A stretch of 64,000 nucleotides of DNA from Methanobacterium petrolearium. Lineage in GTDB: Archaea; Methanobacteriota; Methanobacteria; Methanobacteriales; Methanobacteriaceae. Shown here one piece after another: positions 40,422 to 48,334 of the stretch. A program made the position numbers and the translations under genes. The notes beneath the pieces are model-generated. The model saw nothing but the letters and a program-made list of their open reading frames with translations, was not told the DNA's origin and searched no databases. The first letter of the stretch is position 1, and every line of letters begins with the position of its first letter. The stretch is from assembly GCF_017873625.1 (NCBI RefSeq), contig NZ_JAGGKL010000005.1, positions 158,369 to 222,368 on the forward strand, given 5' to 3'.

Positions 40422-41276
40422 ATGGTAATACATAGGATCATACCTCCCAAAAATGCCCAGAGTATCATGAATGTTGTATTCTGGTTTTCAGGAATTTTAA
40501 CTGTCGTGATATTGCTGGTTATCATAGGTTATATATTATTTAATGGGTTACCTGTTATAACTCCTGAATTCTTGCTTAGTTCTCCAACAAATGCAGGAAG
40601 AGAGGGAGGAATATTTCCTATGATTGTTTCAACTTTTTATGTAACTTTCATTGCAGTTGCTGTTGCAGCTCCATTAGGCGTGCTTTCTGCTATTTATCTG
40701 GCAGAATACTCTGGTAAAAACAGAATAGTGCGGGCCATTCGTTTCGGATCCCAAACTCTGGCATCCATTCCTTCAATTGTCTTTGGTTTGTTTGGTCTAG
40801 CATTTTTTGTGGTATTCCTTCAAATGGGCTTCTGTGTTCTCTCAGGAGGGTTAACACTAGCTTTCATGGCCCTTCCCACTATACTGAGCACATCTGAAAT
40901 ATCTATACAAGCGGTACCCCAATCTTACAGAGAAGGTAGTCTGGCTATAGGAGCCACTAAATGGCAGACCACATATAAAGTGGTGTTACCAGCTGCCATG
41001 CCAGGGATAATTACAGGAATAATACTGGGAATGGCCAGGGCCATTGAAGAAACAGCAGCCATTTTATACACTGTTGGGTCTGCTACTCTTATACCCATAT
41101 CTGTTTTTGATCCTGCTAGGCCTTTACCACTTCATTTGTATTACCTGGCTACAGAAGGACTTTCCATGGAGAATGCTTATGGTACTGCCGCAGTACTGGT
41201 GATACTAATCTTAGTAATAACCATAGTAACAAACTACCTAGTTGATAGATACATCAAGAAAATGATGGGGAGATAA
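40422..41276 (+). CDS. pstA: Phosphate ABC transporter permease PstA
   Basis: 284 residues, six membrane helices. The EAA loop is SYREGSLAIGATKWQTTYKVVLPAAMPGIITGIILGMARAIEETAAI. It pairs with PstC to form the channel. GGAGG lies before the ATG. Four bases separate it from pstB. Confidence 0.93.
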   Translation: MVIHRIIPPKNAQSIMNVVFWFSGILTVVILLVIIGYILFNGLPVITPEFLLSSPTNAGREGGIFPMIVSTFYVTFIAVAVAAPLGVLSAIYLAEYSGKNRIVRAIRFGSQTLASIPSIVFGLFGLAFFVVFLQMGFCVLSGGLTLAFMALPTILSTSEISIQAVPQSYREGSLAIGATKWQTTYKVVLPAAMPGIITGIILGMARAIEETAAILYTVGSATLIPISVFDPARPLPLHLYYLATEGLSMENAYGTAAVLVILILVITIVTNYLVDRYIKKMMGR

Positions 41277-41279
41277 CCA

Positions 41280-42035
41280 ATGGAATATAGGATTGAAACA
41301 AATGAATTGAATGTTTACTTTGGAGAATCACATATTCTTAAAGATATTTCAATTAAAATGCCAACCAACGAGGTCACCGCGCTTATAGGTCCTTCTGGTT
41401 GTGGAAAATCAACGTTCATACGAACCATTAACAGAATGAATGATTTGATACCCACTTTCCGCAAAGAGGGAACCGTCCTTCTGGATGGTGAAGATATTTA
41501 TGATCCTAAAATGGATGTGGTTGACCTCCGGATGAGGGTGGGCATGGTTTTCCAGAAACCAAACCCTTTCCCAAAGTCCATTTTTGATAACGTGGCCTAT
41601 GGTTTAGGTATTCAGGGAATCAATGATAAACATGTACTTAGGGAAAGAGTGGAACAGAGTCTTAAGGGAGCTGCACTATGGGAGGAGGTCCATGATAAAC
41701 TGGAACATTCGGCATTGGGGTTATCTGGGGGTCAGCAGCAACGTCTTTGTATAGCACGTACCATCGCAGTGGAGCCTGAAGTAATCCTTATGGACGAACC
41801 ATGCAGTGCACTGGACCCCATATCTACTACTAAGATAGAGGACCTAATCCATAAGTTGAAAAAGGATTATACAATTATTATTGTAACCCACAACATGCAG
41901 CAAGCCACCAGGGTATCTAAAAACACAGCATTTTTCCTCCATGGAGAAATTGTTGAAAGTGGACTCACTGAAAAAATCTTCATTGAACCGGAAGATAAAA
42001 GAACTGAGGATTACATAACCGGTAGATTTGGTTAA
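41280..42035 (+). CDS. pstB: Phosphate ABC transporter ATPase PstB
   Basis: 251 residues with Walker A GPSGCGKS, Q-loop VFQKPNPFPKS (the typical PstB wording), signature LSGGQQQRLCIAR and Walker B VILMDEPCSALDP, plus the switch His in VTHNMQQA. It powers phosphate uptake through PstCA. Confidence 0.95.
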   Translation: MEYRIETNELNVYFGESHILKDISIKMPTNEVTALIGPSGCGKSTFIRTINRMNDLIPTFRKEGTVLLDGEDIYDPKMDVVDLRMRVGMVFQKPNPFPKSIFDNVAYGLGIQGINDKHVLRERVEQSLKGAALWEEVHDKLEHSALGLSGGQQQRLCIARTIAVEPEVILMDEPCSALDPISTTKIEDLIHKLKKDYTIIIVTHNMQQATRVSKNTAFFLHGEIVESGLTEKIFIEPEDKRTEDYITGRFG

Positions 42036-42048
42036 CATGGGTGTTGGT

Positions 42049-42717
42049 ATGCTTACGATGGTCTTGGAAAGAAAATTGCAATCCTTGGAAGATGAACTTC
42101 TTGGGTTTAGTTGGGAGACCATAAGAAGAGTGGATACATCTGTTAAAAGTTTTTTGGAAGAGGACATATCTCAGGCAAGAGAGATCATCGAAAAAACCGA
42201 TGAGATCAATAAAGAAAGCTATAAAATAGAACATGGATGTTTGAAAGTTCTGGGATTACACCAGCCACTGGCCAAGGATTTGCGTTTAGGAGCAGCTCTT
42301 TTACGAACTTCCATAGAATTAGAACGTATAAATAACTTATCCGCTTACATAGCTCGCTATGCTATTGATGCAGCTGAAAGCCCTCGTAAATGTTATAAAC
42401 CGCCTCACATTGAGTTCATGTCTCAAACAGCCCAGGACATGTTGAAAGATGCGGTAGGAGCACTTTTAAACGAGGATGTACAATTATTAAAACGTTCAAC
42501 CCGAAGTTACGTGAACTTGCAGGATTTCTACAATCAGATGTTCTCTGAATATGATGAAATAACACACGGAGGTTCGCAAACTTCACTAATACTGGTTGGG
42601 AGGAATTTACTGAGCATGGGACATCATATAATGGGGATGGCTGACCGTATTGCCTACTCGATAGTGGGCAAACAGGTTATGCATCACAAACTGTTCCATA
42701 ACATGTTAATGAGGTAA
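42049..42717 (+). CDS. phoU: PhoU-domain protein (first copy)
   Basis: About 222 residues, two PhoU three-helix repeats: ERKLQSLEDELLGFSWETIRRVD, then LAKDLRLGAALLRTSIELERINNLSAYIARY, and HHIMGMADRIAYSIVGKQV. PhoU proteins restrain Pst transport and mediate phosphate signalling, binding metal through acidic motifs. The start is uncertain: ATG codons at 42037, 42049 and 42058 are all close; I choose 42049 behind GGTGTT. It shares the operon with pstB, starting just after or overlapping its stop region. Confidence 0.88.
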   Translation: MLTMVLERKLQSLEDELLGFSWETIRRVDTSVKSFLEEDISQAREIIEKTDEINKESYKIEHGCLKVLGLHQPLAKDLRLGAALLRTSIELERINNLSAYIARYAIDAAESPRKCYKPPHIEFMSQTAQDMLKDAVGALLNEDVQLLKRSTRSYVNLQDFYNQMFSEYDEITHGGSQTSLILVGRNLLSMGHHIMGMADRIAYSIVGKQVMHHKLFHNMLMR

Positions 42718-42720
42718 AAA

Positions 42721-43164
42721 ATGTGGCTTCCTTCAGAAGAACCCCAACATATAGTTAGGGGTAACTTGAAAATATCTCATATGCCTGATTTGGGTTACAT
42801 CAAGATTTTAGAAGGAGGCAACGAATCATTACTTCTAATCAAAGAGGAAAAAATTGTTGCTGCCTGGAATTTGAACGTTCAATCTCTTGAAGAAACTTAT
42901 GAAAACAAAGCAATGGATTTAGTTATTATAAGTCCAGAATCAAGAATAGAAGTATATGAACTGGATGATAATATGTTTTCAACTATCATTGATTTGAATG
43001 AGGAATGTAAATTGCCATTACCCGTGGAAATAGACTTTTTACTGGAAAAAGTAGGAGAAAGTAGTCGTGAAGAAGTTCTATCTAAATACCGGATAATAGA
43101 TCCGTCTGAAGATGATATTGATAACTTATTAGAAGATTATAAATCCAAGATAGGTGGAAGATAA
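42721..43164 (+). CDS. Unrecognised protein inside the pst/phoU operon
   Basis: 147 residues, soluble, acidic. It has an N-terminal beta-rich half (IVRGNLKISHMPDLGYIKILEGGNESLLLIKEEKIVAAWNLN) and a C-terminal helical half (PVEIDFLLEKVGESSREEVLSKYRIIDPSEDDIDNLLEDY). No catalytic motif. Three bases after phoU copy 1 and one base before phoU copy 2, so it belongs to the operon. The first half resembles methanogen proteins of the DUF2226 type in general look, but I am not sure. A phosphate-signalling adaptor is only a guess from position. Confidence 0.7.
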   Translation: MWLPSEEPQHIVRGNLKISHMPDLGYIKILEGGNESLLLIKEEKIVAAWNLNVQSLEETYENKAMDLVIISPESRIEVYELDDNMFSTIIDLNEECKLPLPVEIDFLLEKVGESSREEVLSKYRIIDPSEDDIDNLLEDYKSKIGGR

Positions 43165-43165
43165 T

Positions 43166-43849
43166 ATGAAAAAAGGATACCCAAGGGTACGGTTCCAGAA
43201 AAGGTTGGATGAACTAAAAAATGAAGTGGATAAAATGGGGCAAGCTGCTTTAAAAGCTTACCGTGATGCTTTTAGCACATTCATTGATTATGATGTAGAA
43301 GTAGTAAATAATGTAATGGAAACTAATAAAAAGGTCCATGAAATGGGTTACCAAGTTGAACACGATGCTATGGGAATTATAGCTGCTGAACAACCAGTTG
43401 CTGGAGATTTAAGGTTTATAGAGACCAGTATAAAAGTTTCTAGCCACTTAAAACGGATTTCTGGTTTGGCTTCTAACATTGCTGAGGTAGCAAGTCATGT
43501 GAAGGATGAAGAGATCCCTGAAAAACCCATGTTTGATCTGCAACGTATGGCAGACATTGTGGATGGTATGGTCAGTAAGAGTTTAGCTGCATTTTTAGGG
43601 AAAAATATGGCTGTTGCCAGGGAACTTCATCGGGATGATGATAAGGTAGATGATCTTTTTGATCAGGCCCTGAAAGATATAACAAAAAGTATGTTCCAGG
43701 ATAAAGAGTCAATTTCTTATTCCATCTATCTTTTATTCTTGGCACGTTTCTTGGAGAGGATAGCTGATCGTGCAGAAAATATTGGGGATAGAACCATTTT
43801 CATGATCACCTGTGAAAAACTACCACTCATTGGTGAAGAAAAAGATTAG
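43166..43849 (+). CDS. phoU: PhoU-domain protein (second copy)
   Basis: 227 residues, a canonical two-repeat PhoU: RFQKRLDELKNEVDKMGQAALKAYRDAF, QPVAGDLRFIETSIKVSSHLKRISGLASNIAEV, and LARFLERIADRAENIGDRTIFMITCEKLPLI, with the ERxxDRAxNIG metal/regulatory motif complete. AGGTGG lies before the ATG at 43166, inside the end of the preceding gene. Last gene of the operon, followed by poly-T tracts (43870-43890). Confidence 0.92.
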   Translation: MKKGYPRVRFQKRLDELKNEVDKMGQAALKAYRDAFSTFIDYDVEVVNNVMETNKKVHEMGYQVEHDAMGIIAAEQPVAGDLRFIETSIKVSSHLKRISGLASNIAEVASHVKDEEIPEKPMFDLQRMADIVDGMVSKSLAAFLGKNMAVARELHRDDDKVDDLFDQALKDITKSMFQDKESISYSIYLLFLARFLERIADRAENIGDRTIFMITCEKLPLIGEEKD

Positions 43850-44653
43850 GCTTATTTAAACGTTTTTTAATTTTTTTAATTTTTTTTTATTTATATGGGC
43901 ATTATATGCTTTTTGAAGTGAATTAAGTGTTTAGTCTATTTTGCAGTTTTCGTTTAATATGGCAGATGTTTTAAATTAGACAACAGTTAAACGTTAAGTT
44001 AAAACTATGAAGTTGATATAGTTACTGAATTAACCTGTTGAAACTTTTATTGATGTGTTTTAATCAAGTTTAAACTGATAACATCCTTTTTAAAATGAAT
44101 AAAATCATTATAAGATGTTAATAGATTTTTAGCTTTTTATGCCATCTTTTTTTTGTTCTGGTTCTGTCAAATTTTGTTATTTGTGGTTGTTTTCTAAATC
44201 TTTAACTAATCATGTTAGACATACACTTCAAGTGTAAAATAGATCATAATTTGTGTCACAATGTTGGTTGTGATGGAAATATATGTCAATTAGGTGGTTT
44301 TGCATTATTTCATCGAATTTGAGGCATTAAATTCACAAAAAAGGATTGATAGGTTGAAAATAAGTGGAAAAATGAAATTTAAAACTTCAGTTAAGAAGGG
44401 ATATCCTAAACTACCTAAACAATAACCCAAATATTTCAATAACTGTTAGATGATTACACTAACCAGGAATACATTTTAGTTGCCGCAGTAGAAGATGAGT
44501 TAAACAATGGAGGTTAATAAATATAAATCTTAGAAGTAATTTTAGTTAAATGGTTGGAAAAAAGAAAAATAATGCTCTTCAAATTGAACAAGAAATATTG
44601 TGAAACGTGAATAGGTGTATGAAGGTAATAAAATATGAAATTGTACTAATCAA
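43850..44653. other. Long intergenic region with a palindrome and possible gene remnants
   Basis: About 800 bases. They hold poly-T after phoU, a near-perfect inverted repeat CAACAGTTAA/TTAACCTGTTG (43981-43990 and 44030-44040), the third palindrome copy at 44219-44240, an inverted repeat TCACAA-6-TTGTGA (44256-44273), and short coding-like fragments at 44372-44425 and 44443-44517 (the latter reading LLDDYTNQEYILVAAVEDEL). No intact gene. Confidence 0.45.
44219..44254. promoter_or_regulatory. Palindrome copy 3, with extended similarity to the MFS promoter
   Basis: CATACACTTCAAGTGTAAAAT (core 44221-44235) is followed by text matching the MFS promoter copy over about 36 bases with four mismatches, including CATAxTTTGTG. 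No intact gene follows, so this may be the relic of a duplicated promoter. Confidence 0.6.
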
Positions 44654-45505
44654 TTAATCTTCAATTTTTAAGATACCTGTAGCCCTACGGGCAGCCCAAC
44701 ACTGGATACAAACTCCGATGGGAAGTCCAGCAGTGTGGGTGTCTGCATACTCTATTTTAACATCCAGTGCAGTTGTTTTCCCGCCCATTCCCATAGGTCC
44801 AATGCCTGTGGAGTTGACCATTTCTAACATTTCTTTTTCGAGATTGGCCATGCGTTCCTCGGGATGATGTTCTCCAATTTCTCGTAGGAGGGCTTTTTTG
44901 GCTAGTTTAAGTGCCATATCTGATGATCCGCCGATTCCCACACCTACCACAATGGGGGGGCATGGTTTACCACCTGCAGCTAGCACAGTTTCCAGAACAA
45001 AGTCTTTGATGCCTTCTTTTCCTTCTCCAGGAAGGGCCATATTTAGAGCATTGTTATTTTCCGAACCGAAACCTTTAGGGAAGACGGTTATTTCAAGTAA
45101 TTCACCATCAACCAGTTCAACATCTATCTGTGGAATGTGGCGACCAATGTTATTTCCCGTGTTTCGACGGGTAAGGGGATCCACCACGTTAGGACGAAGT
45201 GGCACCTTGCTAGTGGCTTTCATCACACCATTTATTAAACCATCTTTCAGGTTTTCCACATCCACATCACCCATTTTTACAAAGATAATAGGTAGACCAG
45301 TGTCTTGACATAAGGGTATACTCTGCTTTTCAGCAATTTTTATATTTTCGAGTATGGCTTCGAGGTTTAAAAGAGCTGTTTCATCTTTTTCAGAGTTATA
45401 GGCATATTCAATAGCTTTTTTAACATCAGAGGGGAGTTTAATGACTGCTTCCTCGTACAACTGACATGTGAGTTCTTCAACATGGGATTGATGTATCATT
45501 GGCAT
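44654..45505 (-). CDS. fumA: Fumarate hydratase, class I alpha subunit
   Basis: 283 residues, the N-terminal half of a 4Fe-4S fumarase/tartrate dehydratase (TtdA/FumA-alpha). Cluster Cys candidates lie in SIPLCQDTGLP, AAGGKPCPPIVVGVGIGG and GVCIQCWAARR. Substrate-site text is RRNTGNNIGRHIPQIDVEL and KGFGSENNNALNM. The beta subunit gene is not adjacent, as is usual in methanogens. It acts in the reductive branch from oxaloacetate to succinate/2-oxoglutarate. No strong Shine-Dalgarno; possibly leaderless. Confidence 0.92.
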   Translation of the reverse strand: MPMIHQSHVEELTCQLYEEAVIKLPSDVKKAIEYAYNSEKDETALLNLEAILENIKIAEKQSIPLCQDTGLPIIFVKMGDVDVENLKDGLINGVMKATSKVPLRPNVVDPLTRRNTGNNIGRHIPQIDVELVDGELLEITVFPKGFGSENNNALNMALPGEGKEGIKDFVLETVLAAGGKPCPPIVVGVGIGGSSDMALKLAKKALLREIGEHHPEERMANLEKEMLEMVNSTGIGPMGMGGKTTALDVKIEYADTHTAGLPIGVCIQCWAARRATGILKIED

Positions 45506-45651
45506 GGATAAATAGTTTATTCTAGAGTTTAATAACAGTTTCTAAAATAGATCCTTGTGAATAGGTTGATACTTTATTCATTTGAACTATATTTTAATGA
45601 GATATATTTGGAGGATTCCAATATTTTACAACTCAATACTCATATTTGGGA

Positions 45652-46476
45652 TTAATTATTGCTGATAGAGTTATATTCAGTCTTATTAATTATTGATTGT
45701 CCTGTTGGGCTTAATGTGAAGTCGATGAAATCTTTCACCACTCCTGTTGGTGTTCCTTTGACTAAAAAAATTATTGGCCTTTGTAATGTGTATTTACCAT
45801 TATCTACATTTTTTTTACTCAAAGAAACATTATTCATCATTAATAATTTGAGATCAGGATTCAAAGAATTTGTAGATAGATAGCCAATAGCACTGGGAAT
45901 CACTGCTACATCTTGCATAACTTGATGGGTTGATATGGCTATGGTGGTGACATTATTTTGTTCTATTTCCCTGCCAAATAGTATATCTTCAAATGCCAGG
46001 CGAGTGCCAGAACCTATTTCTCTAGTGATAACAGTTATAGTCTCATCTTTTCCACCAACTTGTTTCCAGTTGGTGATTTTACCTTCATAAATTCCTTTTA
46101 ATTGATCTGTGGTTAAGCTGTTTACTGGATTATTAGGGTTAACTACAACTGCAATACCATCGGTCCCGATTTGATATTGTGTTAAGCATTCACTTTCTTC
46201 TTTGGTTAAATTTCTAGAGGCAGTTCCAATATCAGCATTCCCTGATTGGGTTGATTTGATTCCTACCAGTGAATCTCCACCCTGGACAGTTATCTTTACA
46301 TCAGGGTATTTTTCCATGTATGCTTGGGCCAGAGCTTTTGCTACTGGTTGTACTGTAGTGGAACCTACAATTTTTATTTCATGGTTGTCAGAGTCATTTA
46401 TTACAATATATGACACAAAAACTAGCCCCGCTACTATTATAACAAGTATTAACAGGTACATGTTCATGTTTTCCAT
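45652..46476 (-). CDS. pstS: Second PstS-like phosphate-binding protein
   Basis: 274 residues with an N-terminal membrane anchor (LLILVIIVAGLVFVSYIVI) and the PstS fold: IKIVGSTTVQPVAKALAQAYM, VQGGDSLVGIKSTQSGNADIGTAS, and REIGSGTRLAFEDILFG. It differs from the 38 kb copy at many residues. GGTGAA before the ATG. It starts 29 bases after the MFS stop on the same strand, so the two are probably one operon without ABC components. It may serve the PstCAB encoded 4 kb away or modulate the MFS protein. Confidence 0.88.
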   Translation of the reverse strand: MENMNMYLLILVIIVAGLVFVSYIVINDSDNHEIKIVGSTTVQPVAKALAQAYMEKYPDVKITVQGGDSLVGIKSTQSGNADIGTASRNLTKEESECLTQYQIGTDGIAVVVNPNNPVNSLTTDQLKGIYEGKITNWKQVGGKDETITVITREIGSGTRLAFEDILFGREIEQNNVTTIAISTHQVMQDVAVIPSAIGYLSTNSLNPDLKLLMMNNVSLSKKNVDNGKYTLQRPIIFLVKGTPTGVVKDFIDFTLSPTGQSIINKTEYNSISNN

Positions 46477-46505
46477 TTTTTATTCACCATAAATAGTTAA
46501 CGGTA

Positions 46506-48080
46506 TTATTGGGATTTGATAGTATTTTTTATCTTTATGGACGCTTTTATAGGTTGGGAAAAGTACTTTTGAAGGTCAAAAGTTGAAATTAGCAGGATTA
46601 CACTACATATCACTCCAAAAAGGAATACTCTCTCTAAGCCGGTAATGAACTCGGTGGCTTGTACTCCCACCAGGGTAAGTTTCCCACTTAATGCAGTTTG
46701 TGAAATGGCTGTACTTAATATCAATCCAGCAAAACAATTACCTAAAACAGATCCAAGGTTTTTGGTTAGGGTCATCATTGCTGAAACCTGGGTTTTGAAG
46801 GTTTCTGGTACAACAGAAATTATCATTTTATTGTTGGGGGATTGATAAAGGCCGTATCCAAATCCTAAAGTTATAAGTCCCACAATTATGTAAGGAATGC
46901 TGGTTGTGGATTGAAAGGTGTAAATAAGAGTTGAAGCTATTATACAGGCAACACTAGCGGATATTACCAGGGGTTTTACTCCAATTCTATCAGAAAGTCC
47001 ACCAGCAATAATTGATAAAAACATGGCTGTAAACATTATAATGCTGATAAGTATCCCTGATACATTAACTGGAACTCCCATAACCTTTTGGAAGTAGAAA
47101 GGCAGAGTAAAAAATGCCATATATAATATGATGTAGTTTAAGAGGAGCCCGGTGATGTATGCAGAGAAAGTGATGCTTCGAAACACAGTGAATTTAAATA
47201 AGGGTTCTTCATGTTTTGCTTCTGCCCAGACAAATAATCCTCCGAAAATCAGGGCCATTGCCAGTAAAATTATGTCATTAATGCTCAATCCGAACTGCTG
47301 GGATAATATAAGTGCATAAGTCAATGTAAAAAGAAAAATTGCTTGTAAAATAGCTCCCTTATAATCCATGAGTATGGACCAGATCTTCTGTTTGGAGAGG
47401 GGAGGATGATCGTTTTCGTAATTTTCTTTCTTTTCCAATAATTCGAAATCTTTATCAGCCTGTGGGTTCTGGGCAGTAAATAGGTAAACACAGACACTCA
47501 GAAGACCAAAGGGTATAACAGTTAAAAATATAGTTTGCCAGCCTAGATATGCTGCAATATAGCCCCCTACCAGAGGGCCAATGGCATATCCTCCGGATAA
47601 GGCTACCAGAAGGCAGCCCATTGCCAGTCCCAGTTTTTCTTTTGGGAATGTTTTGTCTAATATTGCATAATATACTGCTGCCATGAAACCAGCAGCAAAA
47701 CCTTGAATACCTCTTAATATTATTAACATGTCGGCGGAAGTGGCAAAATAACAGCTTAAAGAGGTACAAACCCATATTATTGTTCCCAACATGAAGAATT
47801 TCTTACGACTCCACATTCCAGCTATCCTGCCCAGAATTATCACTGATACAGTGAGACATAGCAAGTAAATGTTGGATATCCAAGTGGCAGTCATAACACT
47901 GGCACCAAAAAATTCGGTTATTGTGGGTAAGCAAACATTGACCAGACCAATGTAAAAGTTGAACATGAAATTTACCAAACAAATGGCAAGCAAAACAAGC
48001 CACATTTGGTGTGGGCTTTCCAGGGATACTTGGAGTTTGATAATATTCAGTGACATAAACAAGGTTGTGACAAAAATCAC
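46506..48080 (-). CDS. MFS transporter, DHA2 type
   Basis: About 516-524 residues with 14 predicted membrane segments. Motif A is ILGRIAGMWSRKKFFMLGT and motif C AIGPLVGGYIAAYLGWQTIFL. A paralogue of the exporter at 35439. The GTG at 48080 or the ATG at 48056 are possible starts; neither has a good ribosome binding site. Upstream, CACATATTGTG (48112-48122) overlaps a minus-strand TATA-like ATTTATACA. It is followed by pstS copy 2, an unusual pairing. Confidence 0.82.
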   Translation of the reverse strand: MIFVTTLFMSLNIIKLQVSLESPHQMWLVLLAICLVNFMFNFYIGLVNVCLPTITEFFGASVMTATWISNIYLLCLTVSVIILGRIAGMWSRKKFFMLGTIIWVCTSLSCYFATSADMLIILRGIQGFAAGFMAAVYYAILDKTFPKEKLGLAMGCLLVALSGGYAIGPLVGGYIAAYLGWQTIFLTVIPFGLLSVCVYLFTAQNPQADKDFELLEKKENYENDHPPLSKQKIWSILMDYKGAILQAIFLFTLTYALILSQQFGLSINDIILLAMALIFGGLFVWAEAKHEEPLFKFTVFRSITFSAYITGLLLNYIILYMAFFTLPFYFQKVMGVPVNVSGILISIIMFTAMFLSIIAGGLSDRIGVKPLVISASVACIIASTLIYTFQSTTSIPYIIVGLITLGFGYGLYQSPNNKMIISVVPETFKTQVSAMMTLTKNLGSVLGNCFAGLILSTAISQTALSGKLTLVGVQATEFITGLERVFLFGVICSVILLISTFDLQKYFSQPIKASIKIKNTIKSQ

Positions 48081-48109
48081 ATAAATAGTTTACTAATTTA
48101 GAACTATAA

Positions 48110-48123
48110 TTCACATATTGTGT
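48110..48123. promoter_or_regulatory. Inverted repeat at the MFS/pstS2 promoter
   Basis: TTCACATATTGTGT contains CACA-TAT-TGTG and adjoins the leftward TATA-like element. It resembles TTCACAAAGTGTG in front of the first pstS (37893-37905), suggesting one regulator for both phosphate-binding protein genes. Confidence 0.4.
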
Positions 48124-48334
48124 ATAAATGTCAGGGGATTCTAGTTTCTCGATTATTTTTTTTAAGTTATGTTCCTACTTTGAGAATTAAATTGTGCAAA
48201 TAGCAAAAAATATAATAGAGTGATGATTCATAATTCAGCTTACAAAAATCCATGACGAATATGAAATTTGTTGAGGAATGATAAAAATTAATAATTGGGT
48301 AATGTGCATAATTGCATAATTTGTGGTGAAATCA

